A DNA stretch of 64,000 nt, from positions 1 through 64,000 of the forward strand of contig NZ_FPAF01000010.1 of assembly GCF_900116295.1 (NCBI RefSeq), written 5' to 3'. The stretch is from Bacillus sp. 103mf (lineage in GTDB: Bacteria > Bacillota > Bacilli > Bacillales > Bacillaceae_G). The translations under genes and the position numbers were made by a program. Shown piece after piece: positions 27,262 through 35,590 of the stretch. Below the pieces are notes generated by a model. It saw only the letters and a program-made list of their open reading frames with translations, was not told the DNA's origin and did not search any database. Position 1 is the first letter of the stretch. Every line of letters starts with the position of its first letter.

Positions 27262-28020
27262 ATGTTACAGAGATTCGGTTTTTCACAATATGAAAGTCAA
27301 GCATATGAAGTTCTCGTTTCAAGCGAAGAGCCGCTTGATGCAACAAGCATCGTAAAGTATTCCGGTGTTCCAAAAGCAAAAATATACGAAGTATTAGTAC
27401 GCCTTGTTGATAAAGGCATGGTGATGGATTCTGTTTCGGAAAAGAAAAAGCTATATACAGCTCTGCCACTGCAGCTCGCTATTGAAAAATTAACTGCAGA
27501 ATTTCAAGCAAATATTGAAGAGTTACAAAACAACGTATCGAAAAAAATATTTACAGATGACCGTGTATGGAGCTTAAAAGTACAATCTTCTATTCATGCG
27601 CAAAGTAAACAACTTGTGCAAAGTGCGAAGAAATCCATTCGGATGTCTGCATGGAATGATACATTTCTAGAGTATATGCCACTTCTAGAAGAGAGGAAAA
27701 AACAAGGCGTTGAGGTAGAAGCACTTGTTGTAGGAAGCCTTGATACAACATTAGAAAAAATCCATCTCCTCATCCCAACAGAAGAGCACCATGCGCTTGA
27801 GCGCTTTTTACTCATCATTATTGATGATCGCGAAATTTTATTTGCCGGCGCTGAGCAAAACTCATGGCAAGCAATGAAAACAATGTCTCAGCCATTCGTT
27901 AAATTTTTCACGGAATTTTTCTATCATGACGTTGCCCTTGCGAAAATTACCGAGAAACATCATGATTTATTTATGAATGATGAGGAAATTCGAAACCTCT
28001 TAATGAAACTGCGCTATTAA
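27262..28020 (+). CDS. TrmB-family transcriptional regulator
   Basis: 252 residues. N-terminal winged helix (residues about 5-70: GFSQYESQAYEVLVSSEEPL, YSGVPKAKIYEVLVRLVDKG) and a C-terminal TrmB sugar-binding-like domain (from about 100). TrmB proteins are mostly archaeal, but Bacillus has several of unknown effector. No obvious target next door; the diverging thiamine-binding-like gene is a candidate. Start ATG with GGGAGGAATT. Confidence 0.85.
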   Translation: MLQRFGFSQYESQAYEVLVSSEEPLDATSIVKYSGVPKAKIYEVLVRLVDKGMVMDSVSEKKKLYTALPLQLAIEKLTAEFQANIEELQNNVSKKIFTDDRVWSLKVQSSIHAQSKQLVQSAKKSIRMSAWNDTFLEYMPLLEERKKQGVEVEALVVGSLDTTLEKIHLLIPTEEHHALERFLLIIIDDREILFAGAEQNSWQAMKTMSQPFVKFFTEFFYHDVALAKITEKHHDLFMNDEEIRNLLMKLRY

Positions 28021-28056
28021 AAAACGGACATGTATCCCTATTCATGTCCGTTCTTC
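28020..28056. terminator. Bidirectional terminator after the TrmB gene
   Basis: AACGGACATG / CATGTCCGTT arms, with A-run left and TTC right; it also overlaps the last codons of the convergent small gene. Confidence 0.8.
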
Positions 28057-28215
28057 ATTTTGCTTCTTAATATCCGATAAGAGTGAGATTATTTGCTCAT
28101 TCTGTTTTATTTGTTCTTCTGAGTTTATATACATAATCCGAATCCAGCGAAACACAAAGGCAAGCAACAAAGCAGGTAGTATCATAAATAGAAAACCAAT
28201 CATAGATGATACCAT
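28042..28215 (-). CDS. Small membrane protein, unknown function
   Basis: 57 residues from the ATG at 28215; GGAGG is 11 bases upstream and would collide with an alternative GTG start. One long hydrophobic segment (MIGFLFMILPALLLAFVFRW) followed by a helical charged tail with QIKQNEQIISLLSDIKKQNE, a possible short coiled coil. Many Bacilli have such anchored coiled-coil peptides. No function assigned. Confidence 0.6.
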   Translation of the reverse strand: MVSSMIGFLFMILPALLLAFVFRWIRIMYINSEEQIKQNEQIISLLSDIKKQNEERT

Positions 28216-28244
28216 CCTAACTAGCACCTCCTCTTTTTATATAA

Positions 28245-28430
28245 ATTTATTTTGATTTCTCGACATACAAGTCACTGCTATGAAGAATACAACATGCCCG
28301 CTACTTGCTTGCTCCCTTTGTTTCAAACCTCGCGCGTGGCAGGAGCGTTACTACGCACGGCCAGATGCTCTGGTCTCCTCCCTAAAAAGAAAGGGATTTT
28401 TATATCAGTTTTTAACTTGTATATATAACG
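28245..28430 (+). repeat. Family A repeat, copy 5
   Basis: TTTCTCGACATACAAGTCAC, TGCTATGAAGAATACAACAT, TTTGTTTCAAACCTCGCGCG, TGGCAGGAG then a short deletion and CACGGCCAGATGCTC. Sits 70 bases from copy 6 in the same orientation. Confidence 0.85.
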
Positions 28431-28467
28431 AACATATTCCACAATCTCTTCTCATATCCTTGCATAA

Positions 28468-28498
28468 AAAATAGACATCTCCAAAAGATGCCTATTTA
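28468..28498 (-). terminator. Displaced terminator of the amino-acid permease gene
   Basis: On the minus strand AATAGGCATCT TTTGG AGATGTCTATT TTTTTA: a stem with one mismatch and a T-run. It lies about 190 bases past the permease stop, beyond a complete family A copy, as though the repeat had inserted between gene and terminator. Confidence 0.65.
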
Positions 28499-28501
28499 AA
28501 T

Positions 28502-28686
28502 TCATTTTGATTTTTCAACATATAAGCCGCTGCTATGCAGAATACAACATAACCTGCAATCGCTTTCTCCCTTTGTTTGAAGCCTCGCACGCGGCAGAAA
28601 AAGGCCCTGACCGCTTCTCTGTACGGCCAGGGGCTCTAGTTCTTCCCAAAAAGAAAGAGGTTTTTTGCGTTTATACATTTCAAAAA
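28502..28686 (+). repeat. Family A repeat, copy 6
   Basis: Well preserved: TTTTTCAACATATAAGCCGC, TGCTATGCAGAATACAACAT, CGCTTTCTCCCTTTGTTTGA, GGCCCTGACCGCTTCTCTGT, ACGGCCAGGGGCTCTAG, AAAAAGAAAGAGG and a T-rich end. It fills the space between the permease stop and its terminator. Confidence 0.88.
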
Positions 28687-28689
28687 TCT

Positions 28690-30000
28690 CTATTCATTAA
28701 CTCTCTTCTTATTTAAATACCAATACACTGGTAATCCTGTTAACACGATACCAATTGACAAGAAACATCGCTTTGGCTCACTAATCATTGCACTTCCAAT
28801 TACAAATAATGATCCTAAAATTGCTATTACCGGTACGATTGGATATAAAGGAACACTATATTCACGCTTTTGTCCTGCATTACGCTTTCTTAAAATGAAC
28901 ACTCCGATAAATGTCATAACATAGAAAATATAAATAATAAATACGGAAATCTCAGACAGTTCATTCGGATCGCTAATCAGCATTAAAATAATACCGAGTA
29001 GAATTTCAACAAAGATTGCGTTTACTGGTGTTTGAAACTTATCATTAATTTTTGAAATAAATTTTGAAAACGGAAGTTGGCCACGCTCTGCCATTGATAC
29101 TGGGATACGTGGGAATGTTAAAATTTTTCCATTTAAACATCCGAATATCGAAACAATAACACCTATACTAATCAATTTCCCGCCATATTGCCCTAATAAC
29201 ATATCAGCTGCTGTCGCTGTTGCATTCTCACTGAGAGTAACAATCTGCGTCGCTGGTAAAATTTTTAACAATGCCATATTAATTAACACATATGCTGCTG
29301 TTACAATAAGAATCCCAACTGTCAATGCTTTTGGTAATAGCTTCGTTGGATTTTTCATCTCACCGCCGATAGATGCGAGTAGAATCCAGCCATCATATGC
29401 AAATAATGTTGCTAAAATTGCCATCCCTATACTTTGATTTGCAGACTCTGGTACAACAACGTTAAATACATCGCTATTCCCTTTCCAAAATCCCATCACA
29501 ACAATAAGCACAATTGGAATCATTTTCCCAATTGTTGTTACAGTTTGAACAATGCCCCCATATTTTGTTCCCACACTATTTACAACACCAAGAAACACAA
29601 CTGTTCCAATCGCAATTGGTAAATTCCATACTTTATCAATATGAAAAAAGTTTAAAAGCAATGAGCTAAAATACAATCCCAATGTCCCAATAATTGCTGG
29701 TCCATATACAAGTGTTTGCATCCAGCCAGATAAATAACCCCAAAACTTACCATAAATCTCTTCTAGATACGTATACAAACCACCATTTTTCGGAATTTGC
29801 GCTCCGATTTCTGCAACCGTTAAGCCACTTGCTAAGGTTAAAATACCCCCTACTACCCAAGCAAAGATTGCCATGTTAGAACTTCCTGCATAATCCAATA
29901 CCTTACCTGGCTTCATAAATACGCCAGATCCGATAATTGTTCCAACAACGATTGATAATGCGACTGTTAGGCCAATTTTGTTTTTGTCATCGTGATGCAT
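28690..30000 (-). CDS. APC-family amino-acid permease (LAT/SteT-like)
   Basis: 436 residues, about 12 membrane segments. N-terminal IGLTVALSIVVGTIIGSGVF is the substrate-binding unwound helix of the APC family, with GGLYTYLEEIYGKFWGYLSG in segment 3. Closest in style to the serine/threonine exchanger SteT and LAT transporters. It is preceded by a T-box leader whose specifier reads as Thr (ACC), which supports threonine or a related amino acid as substrate. Start ATG with AGAGGGAGGACACAC. Confidence 0.88.
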   Translation of the reverse strand: MHHDDKNKIGLTVALSIVVGTIIGSGVFMKPGKVLDYAGSSNMAIFAWVVGGILTLASGLTVAEIGAQIPKNGGLYTYLEEIYGKFWGYLSGWMQTLVYGPAIIGTLGLYFSSLLLNFFHIDKVWNLPIAIGTVVFLGVVNSVGTKYGGIVQTVTTIGKMIPIVLIVVMGFWKGNSDVFNVVVPESANQSIGMAILATLFAYDGWILLASIGGEMKNPTKLLPKALTVGILIVTAAYVLINMALLKILPATQIVTLSENATATAADMLLGQYGGKLISIGVIVSIFGCLNGKILTFPRIPVSMAERGQLPFSKFISKINDKFQTPVNAIFVEILLGIILMLISDPNELSEISVFIIYIFYVMTFIGVFILRKRNAGQKREYSVPLYPIVPVIAILGSLFVIGSAMISEPKRCFLSIGIVLTGLPVYWYLNKKRVNE

Positions 30001-30039
30001 AACTGTGTGTCCTCCCTCTAATCCTAGTTTAATTTAAAT

Positions 30040-30283
30040 AAAAAACACTCATCCCTATAAAAGGGACGAGTGTTATATTCGCGGTTCCACCCTTGTTCCA
30101 ATTGGCATGAAAACACAAAGCACCAATTGCTCAAGTTTCAGATAACGGCACTTGCCGGCAAACAATTACTAGATATTCGTTCACTGCTGCAGTTCAAAGG
30201 TGGTAAACTATTTTTTCGTATTAGGAAACTCACAGCCTAAGGCTTCCCTCTCTGAAAATCGTAAAAAACAGATCATGTCCTTA
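30040..30283 (-). promoter_or_regulatory. T-box leader, probably threonine-specific, of the permease gene
   Basis: Antiterminator AAGGGTGGAACCGCG (30080-30094), terminator AACACTCGTCCCT / AGGGATGAGTGTT with TTTTTT (30040-30075), and Stem I with AGAGAGGGAAGCC and GGCTGTGAG. The candidate specifier is ACC in TTTACCACCTTTGAAC (near 30199-30204), a Thr codon. Uncharged tRNA would stabilise antitermination. The T-box is certain; specificity is an inference by alignment in mind. Confidence 0.88.
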
Positions 30284-30394
30284 TCAATACTTTTATAATG
30301 TCGAATTTTGTTATTAATGTTCATTATATTGAATTTTTGAAAAAAAGCAAGTGTGTTTTATAGTACAGAACAAAATTATTTTGGTATAGTATAA

Positions 30395-30545
30395 CAGTTA
30401 TTTGAACTCACCGATTCGCTTCCTCCCTTTGTTTTAAACCTTGCACGTGGTAGAAAAAAGACCTGACCGCTTCTATGCACGGCCAGATGCCCTCGCCCAT
30501 CTAAAAAAGGAGGAGTTTTTATCGTGGATTCAACTTGCATTTATA
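30395..30545 (+). repeat. Family A repeat, copy 7 (5' part missing)
   Basis: Starts near CGATTCGCTTCCTCCCTTTG, then TTGCACGTGGTAGAAAAAAG, CCTGACCGCTTCTATGCACG, GCCAGATGCCCTCGCCCATC, TAAAAAAGG and TTCAACTTGCATTTATA. Directly followed by copy 8. Confidence 0.8.
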
Positions 30546-30564
30546 TCTTTTCTACTTACCTTAT

Positions 30565-30760
30565 ATATAAATACATTTTGGTGTTTCAACATATAAGTCG
30601 CTGCTATGTAGAACAAAGCATGACCCCCACTCGCTTTCTCCCTTTGTTTTAAACCTCGCACGTGGCAGAAAAAGGTACTGACCGCTTCTATGCACGGCCA
30701 GGTGCTCTCGCCCATCTAAAAAAGGAGCGTTTTTTATCGTTTTTCACTTTGTATTTATAA
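30565..30760 (+). repeat. Family A repeat, copy 8
   Basis: Complete copy: TGTTTCAACATATAAGTCGC, TGCTATGTAGAACAAAGCAT, CGCTTTCTCCCTTTGTTTTA, CTCGCACGTGGCAGAAAAAG, GACCGCTTCTATGCACGGCC and CCATCTAAAAAAGGAG. Copies 7 and 8 are in tandem. Confidence 0.88.
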
Positions 30761-30765
30761 AGAAA

Positions 30766-30816
30766 AAGAGTTAACCCAAATCCTGCTAAAACAGTACTTT
30801 AGGTTAACTCCTTCCT
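30766..30816 (-). terminator. Terminator after yidC
   Basis: GGAGTTAACCTAAA... / ...TTTGGGTTAACTC stem with TTTTTC after it on the minus strand. Confidence 0.8.
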
Positions 30817-30839
30817 TATATCATAACAACAAGCTTCTC

Positions 30840-31637
30840 TTATGCCTCTTGTAGTTGTCCATCTTCACGATCCATCACTTTCTTTAATAGCACAGTTTGA
30901 ATAACAGTAAATAGGTTACTTGTAATCCAGTACAAGACAAGTCCTGACGGTGCCGCAAATCCCATAAATAAAATCATTGCCGGCATCATAAACTGCTGAA
31001 TTTTCAATGCTTGACTTTGATCTCCTGTCATGTTGGACTGCAATATTTTCATCTGTAGAAATGTTGCCATAGCAGCAAGGGCAGGTAAAATGTGATATGG
31101 ATCTGCATGTCCTAAATTCACCCATAAGAAAGAAGCTGAACGAATCTCTTCCGTATGACTAATGGCATAGTACAATGCTGAGAAGACCGGCATTTGAAGT
31201 AACAATGGTAAACAACCCATCACCGGGTTCACACCGTTTGTTCTCATTAAAATCATCATTTCTTGCTGATATTGTTTTTGTTTCTCCGGATTTTTCGTCG
31301 TATCGCCATACTTTTCCTTCAACTTCTGAAGCTCTGGCTGCATTTTCTTTGTTTTTAATTGACTGCGATATTGCGTAATCGTCAGCGGCAATAATATCGT
31401 ACGAACTACAATCGTAATGATGATAATGGCAATCCCAAAGCTATGATTCGGCAAATGGTGTGCCACAAACTGCAACATAACAGAAATTGGATATACAATA
31501 TAGTGATTCCAAAATCCAGGACTATTCGCATCAATTGGTGCTGCATTTGCATTCGCATTTGCATTACCACACCCTGATAAAACAACAACAAGTAATAATG
31601 ATAAACTTACGAGCCAAGCTCGGTATGATTTGAACAT
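30840..31637 (-). CDS. yidC: Membrane protein insertase YidC/OxaA (second copy type)
   Basis: 265 residues. Lipoprotein signal with lipobox LSGC (residues about 19-22), then five membrane segments typical of Gram-positive YidC (SpoIIIJ/YqjG). QYRSQLKTKKMQPELQKLKEKYGD is the cytoplasmic hairpin, NGVNPVMGCLPLLLQMPVFSALYYAI the central segment, and PSGLVLYWITSNLFTVIQT the last. It inserts membrane proteins with or without SecYEG. The short, weakly charged tail differs from the SpoIIIJ type; bacilli usually have two or more paralogues. Confidence 0.93.
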   Translation of the reverse strand: MFKSYRAWLVSLSLLLVVVLSGCGNANANANAAPIDANSPGFWNHYIVYPISVMLQFVAHHLPNHSFGIAIIIITIVVRTILLPLTITQYRSQLKTKKMQPELQKLKEKYGDTTKNPEKQKQYQQEMMILMRTNGVNPVMGCLPLLLQMPVFSALYYAISHTEEIRSASFLWVNLGHADPYHILPALAAMATFLQMKILQSNMTGDQSQALKIQQFMMPAMILFMGFAAPSGLVLYWITSNLFTVIQTVLLKKVMDREDGQLQEA

Positions 31638-31665
31638 ATATATTCCTCCAATGTTTCATAATTCG

Positions 31666-31950
31666 TTAGCGAAACATTGGTATATACGGACCTACATCAT
31701 CACTCTCTCCACTTGCTTCTTGCCTGCGGACTGAGCGGGCCATTCCATGTTTATAAAAGATAGAGAAAAACGAGATATTCCCTATATGCTTCTCGCACGT
31801 TTCAACAAATGCGAAAGCTTTCTGTCTCCCTCTATATGTTTGCTGGCGCACAAAACGCGAAACATTAGTGAGAAACAAAACTTCTAATAAACAAAGTGCC
31901 GTTGTTACAACAGATATATATAACATTGCATCTTGCAATAGAAATTCCAT
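31666..31950 (-). CDS. Hypothetical single-membrane-segment protein
   Basis: 94 residues, ATG behind AAGGATGTGAAGAG. Hydrophobic N-terminal segment (MLYISVVTTALCLLEVLFLT) followed by a basic soluble part (RFVRQQTYRGRQKAFAFVET, CEKHIGNISFFSIFYKHGM). No recognised domain. It lies upstream of yidC by 28 bases on the same strand and could be co-transcribed with it. Confidence 0.55.
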   Translation of the reverse strand: MEFLLQDAMLYISVVTTALCLLEVLFLTNVSRFVRQQTYRGRQKAFAFVETCEKHIGNISFFSIFYKHGMARSVRRQEASGESDDVGPYIPMFR

Positions 31951-32154
31951 CTCTTCACATCCTTATGACAGGATTATATCATACTGTTTCAACATGTAAA
32001 TTCCTTATATTTTACATATTTATGTTTTTATACATGCGTTTAAGTTGTAAAAATTTTATAAAATTTTTGCATAATAATAAAACTATTGTCAGTTGTTGAA
32101 AAAAGCATTATCCTCTTCTTGTAATCAAAAACGAATATGGAGATGAAAATAGAC

Positions 32155-33048
32155 ATGGGCCAACTAGGAGACGCCGATTACGTTCCCGATACCGCCTTTT
32201 TATCATTCCCAGCTGCAAAAACATGGCATTTAGAATTTGTAATTCAACTTATTGTTATTTTAGTTGCTTCAATTTTCTATGCAGTTTCAATGAATATGTT
32301 TTTTATTCCACATCATATGATTAGTGGCGGCTTTACTGGCGTTGGGATGATTATCGGTTATTTAATGCACTACAACATTGGTGCACTCATCTTTTTATTA
32401 AACATTCCACTTCTCTTTCTTAGCTATTTTTACTTAGGAAAGAAAACGACTTTTTTAACAGCATACTTTGTTACTGTATCGACGCTTGCTATGAACATCA
32501 TTCCCGTTCATCAAATCTCAGATGATATTTTATTATCTTCTGTCTTTGGCGGTGTGCTGTGCGGGGCTGCAACAGGAATCATTTTCCGCTTTGCTTCTTC
32601 GACAGGCGGATTCGATATTATTGGGTTAATTGTGGCAAAACATAGAGATATTTCGATTGGATCTATTATATTTGTCTTTAACCTCATTCTACTTGTAATC
32701 GCTGGTTTTATTTTCGGTTGGGATATTACACTTTACACACTCATCAGCCGATTTGTAGCAAGTAAAGTAATCGATTCCATTCATACAAAGCACATTAAAT
32801 TAACAGTGATGACCGTTACAGAAAAAGGAGATATCGTGAAAAATACATTGCTCCAAAACGGGATTCGCGGTGTAACAATGGTTGATGCTGTCGGTGGATA
32901 TACAAATCATAATAAAAAAATGATTTACACAGTTGTTACGCGCTATGAACTAGGAGAAATTAAACGTCTGATAAGGCACGTTGATAGCCATGCTTTTATT
33001 AATATTACAGAAACAGTAGAAGTAGTCGGACGATTTAAACGTATATAA
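32155..33048 (+). CDS. YitT-family membrane protein
   Basis: 297 residues from the ATG at 32155, or 303 from 32137; a GGAGATG lies between the two and neither start is ideal. Five to six membrane segments with MISGGFTGVGMIIGYLMHYN and FASSTGGFDIIGLIVAKH, the repeated GG-F motifs of the YitT (DUF161) family. The C-terminal soluble DUF2179 domain begins near HIKLTVMTVTEKGDIVKNTL. Function unknown, possibly transport. Stands alone with its own terminator. Confidence 0.88.
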   Translation: MGQLGDADYVPDTAFLSFPAAKTWHLEFVIQLIVILVASIFYAVSMNMFFIPHHMISGGFTGVGMIIGYLMHYNIGALIFLLNIPLLFLSYFYLGKKTTFLTAYFVTVSTLAMNIIPVHQISDDILLSSVFGGVLCGAATGIIFRFASSTGGFDIIGLIVAKHRDISIGSIIFVFNLILLVIAGFIFGWDITLYTLISRFVASKVIDSIHTKHIKLTVMTVTEKGDIVKNTLLQNGIRGVTMVDAVGGYTNHNKKMIYTVVTRYELGEIKRLIRHVDSHAFINITETVEVVGRFKRI

Positions 33049-33051
33049 CAA

Positions 33052-33083
33052 AGCGCAAGGATGATGTCCTTGCGCTTTTATTT
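33052..33083 (+). terminator. Terminator after the YitT gene
   Basis: AAAGCGCAAGGA / TCCTTGCGCTTTT arms with a 5-base loop and T-rich tail. Confidence 0.9.
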
Positions 33084-33227
33084 TCACTTTATAAAAAAGT
33101 AAAGCGCTTTGCTGGATAACGTATACCAAAATTCAAAATATCTGATAATTATTTTAATTCGAATCTAAAACATGTTATACTATGTATACATCATAAAAGC
33201 AAGCAATACATATAGCATATTATTTCA

Positions 33228-33406
33228 TTTTTATATAAATACAAATTAAAAAATCGACATAAAAAAACCTCTTTTTTTAGGCGGGAGAGAGCATCTGGTC
33301 ATGCATAGAAGCGGTCAGTGCCTGTTTCTGCCACATGCAAGGTTTAAAACAAAAGGAGAAAGTAAGTAGCGATCATGTTATTCTGCATGGCAGCGACTTA
33401 TAAAGA
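33228..33406 (-). repeat. Family A repeat, copy 9 (inverted)
   Basis: On the minus strand: TATAAGTCGCTGCCATGCAG, CTTTCTCCTTTTGTTTTAAA, CTTGCATGTGGCAGAAACAG, CACTGACCGCTTCTATGCAT, GACCAGATGCTCTCTCCC and TTTTTTTATGTCGATTTTTT. Opposite in orientation to copies 1-8. Confidence 0.85.
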
Positions 33407-33500
33407 AAAGCGGCGCCGACTGTTTAGGCCCTCATGTCTCAGAACCTTCTCGTGTGGAAGGTTCTGAGACATGAGGGCCTAGGGGGCAGAGCTAGACAAA
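33405..33500 (+). repeat. Family B repeat with a 25-bp perfect palindrome
   Basis: Flanks GAAAAGCGGCGCCGACTGTT and GCAGAGCTAGACA belong to family B. The interior (33425-33481) is a 25-base perfect inverted repeat, arms TAGGCCCTCATGTCTCAGAA(CCTTC) and complement, around the 7-base loop TCGTGTG. It abuts the inverted family A copy. Confidence 0.75.
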
Positions 33501-33573
33501 GATGTCGAAAAATTAAAATGGATTTATATATTAGTTCTCCTATTCAAATTATGATGATAAAGGAGCAGAGCAT

Positions 33574-33951
33574 ATGAACAAGAAATTTAGACTTATTATC
33601 GCAACATTATTTGCCATAGCAGGCGGTCTCTTATGCTTTTGGACAAATAATCATATTGGTAAAAATTTATATATTAATGGTATTGATTCCATTGTAAGCG
33701 CTTCCGTTTTAGGCTCGTTTATTTTCTTCTTTTTCAATCAGGCAAAAAATACTAGAAAAACGACGCTTTTAACAATGATCGGTATCGTCGGCGCTTGCAT
33801 CTCATTTTCAACAACGAATTATGACTTACCGCTGCAGATTAGCACAGCCTTCTTCCATGGTCTTTGGACTTGGTTTATCGCATTTTTCATGGCAGATATC
33901 TTTCAGTTGCTACAAGATGACAGTCATGTTCAGGCGGAAAGTAATTCTTAA
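33574..33951 (+). CDS. Hypothetical membrane protein
   Basis: 125 residues, ATG behind AAGGAGCAGAGCAT. Four hydrophobic segments: LIIATLFAIAGGLLCFW, SIVSASVLGSFIFFFFNQ, LLTMIGIVGACISFS and TAFFHGLWTWFIAFFMADIF. Short polar tail with DDSHVQAESNS. Looks like a DUF4306-type Bacillus protein, but that assignment is a guess. Followed by a strong terminator. Confidence 0.6.
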   Translation: MNKKFRLIIATLFAIAGGLLCFWTNNHIGKNLYINGIDSIVSASVLGSFIFFFFNQAKNTRKTTLLTMIGIVGACISFSTTNYDLPLQISTAFFHGLWTWFIAFFMADIFQLLQDDSHVQAESNS

Positions 33952-33986
33952 TAGCAAGGCTGTTTACCGCTAATTATAGAAATAAG

Positions 33987-34041
33987 AGGAAAAAGGCCAT
34001 CCTAACTCAGTTAGCTTTGAGGAAGGATGGCCTTTTTCTAT
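33987..34041 (+). terminator. Strong terminator
   Basis: GAAAAAGGCCATCCT / AGGATGGCCTTTTTC arms, with a second inner hairpin. The remainder of 33952-34249 is AT-rich and featureless. Confidence 0.9.
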
Positions 34042-34249
34042 TGTTTTTTTAACTGAATCGCTATAAATACAAGTTTCACCATTCTATATGCCAACAAGTT
34101 ATGCATAATCTTATCAACAACAGAAGCTTGTATATCACTCTATAAACTTGACCTTTTCCTTTTAACAAACAATTCATAACAAAAATGTACTTGTATTATT
34201 TTTCATATCCTCATTTTTTAACATATTTACATATTCTATAATATAACTT

Positions 34250-34281
34250 ACAATAAAAGTGTAAAATTACACTTTTATTGT
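34250..34281. promoter_or_regulatory. Perfect 14-bp inverted repeat just ahead of a ribosome site
   Basis: ACAATAAAAGTGTA and its exact complement around the loop AAAT. It ends 3 bases before GAGGAG, the ribosome site of the next gene, so it may be an operator or an mRNA hairpin that influences translation. Confidence 0.6.
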
Positions 34282-34298
34282 GAAGAGGAGTATGTATT

Positions 34299-34652
34299 AT
34301 GGCATTATTACTTTTGTCGATTATATTATTTGCACTTCTATTAGTAATTCAAGGTATTCGTGATAGAAGTATACCCTTTACCCTGCTAGCTTGTATTCCC
34401 TTTCTCATGATTTTCATGCCTATTCTGTCCCTCATTCTTGGAATACCTGAAAATCCGCTGCCTATTACAAATTCTATCAATGTATTTTGGAGTATTCTTA
34501 CCATCCTTTACAGCTTACTTTTTGTTATAAGTGTATTAAAAAAGAATGTAGTAGCACTCATAATGAGCTTTATACAAATATGTACTACTGCTTTTTGGTT
34601 CTCTGTTATCTCTGGTTTTTGGGTCTATCCTACCTTTGGTTTTATATTATAA
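34299..34652 (+). CDS. Hypothetical membrane protein
   Basis: 117 residues, highly hydrophobic with four predicted segments (LLLSIILFALLLVIQGI, FTLLACIPFLMIFMPILSLI, VFWSILTILYSLLFVISVL, VALIMSFIQICTTAFWFSVI). GAGGAG lies 8 bases before the ATG. No family recognised. A perfect inverted repeat sits immediately upstream. Confidence 0.55.
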   Translation: MALLLLSIILFALLLVIQGIRDRSIPFTLLACIPFLMIFMPILSLILGIPENPLPITNSINVFWSILTILYSLLFVISVLKKNVVALIMSFIQICTTAFWFSVISGFWVYPTFGFIL

Positions 34653-34707
34653 CTACATACATTTCTGTTCCTACCGATAATGAATAACACACTAGCTTAC
34701 CTATACA

Positions 34708-34746
34708 AAAAGGCAGCGCTTCTCTCAACAGAAGCACTGCCTTTCT
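34708..34746. terminator. Terminator between the membrane protein and DedA genes
   Basis: AAAGGCAGCGCTTCT / AGAAGCACTGCCTTT arms, usable in both directions. Confidence 0.85.
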
Positions 34747-34765
34747 CAACATGAAATGGATCATT

Positions 34766-35380
34766 TTAATTTACTGTGTGTGCAAACACACGCTTAATTT
34801 CTTTACGGAATCGGACAGCTACACATACCGCCACAATCACCACAATACCAATAATAATCTTTCCGATATGATCTTCAAGCAATCCAAAAATTGCATCTAT
34901 GTTGCCACCTAACCAATAACCGCCTACTAAGAAGAACGTTACCCAAAACAAAGCCCCGCTATAGACTGTTACCGCAAAGCGGCGAAATGGTAAATTAATA
35001 ATTCCTGCAAAATATCCTGTAAAATGACGCACACCAGGAATAAAAAACGCAATAAATATTAAGGAATACCCATACTTATCGAACCACTTTCGCGTTAAAT
35101 CAATTTTGCGCTGCGTTAGAAAAACATATTTGCCATACTTTTGAATAAATGGCATACCAAGCTTGTTCCCTAGAAAATATTGAATTGTCATCCCAACACT
35201 TGTCCCTAAGAAGGAGAAGAAGATTAATAATGGTAAGTGTAACTCACCTGTATGCGCTAAATATCCCGCATAAGCTAATGTTGGCTCTCCCGGAAACGGA
35301 AGTGCAATATATTCTAACAGTAGTCCAACAAGTACAACATAGTAGCCGTACTGTTGAAATAATTCGTGAATCCATTCCAT
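34766..35380 (-). CDS. DedA-family membrane protein
   Basis: 204 residues. DedA (SNARE-associated/VTT) proteins act as lipid flippases or support membrane homeostasis. Hallmarks: EYIALPFPGEPTLAYAG, the re-entrant segment FLGTSVGMTIQYFLGNKLGM, and FFIPGVRHFTGYFAGIINLP with the conserved G-x-R. Four to five membrane segments. One of three DedA genes in this window (the others at 50434 and 60048). ATG with GGAGAGGTCGAC upstream. Confidence 0.93.
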   Translation of the reverse strand: MEWIHELFQQYGYYVVLVGLLLEYIALPFPGEPTLAYAGYLAHTGELHLPLLIFFSFLGTSVGMTIQYFLGNKLGMPFIQKYGKYVFLTQRKIDLTRKWFDKYGYSLIFIAFFIPGVRHFTGYFAGIINLPFRRFAVTVYSGALFWVTFFLVGGYWLGGNIDAIFGLLEDHIGKIIIGIVVIVAVCVAVRFRKEIKRVFAHTVN

Positions 35381-35590
35381 GTCGACCTCTCCTTTTCCTG
35401 CTGATACGCAATCTTCTATAACGTACTTAGTTTGTATTTTTATTGTATAAAAACTTCTAGAAAACTGCTATTGTAATAACTTACAATAAGCTTACATTTT
35501 TGTAAGGAGAAAACATTCTGCAAATTACTAAACAATACTTATCTTCATTCGTTTATTGCACAAACGTTGAACCAAAGCGAGTTCCACTTC

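Noticed and set aside
28280-28716. Two plus-strand ORFs of 64 and 69 codons
   Set aside because: They run through family A copies 5 and 6; similarity between them is repeat DNA, not protein conservation.
28245-30760. Possible CRISPR array because of regularly spaced similar units
   Set aside because: Units are about 180 bp, spacing is irregular, there are no 25-40 bp direct repeats with unique spacers and no cas genes.
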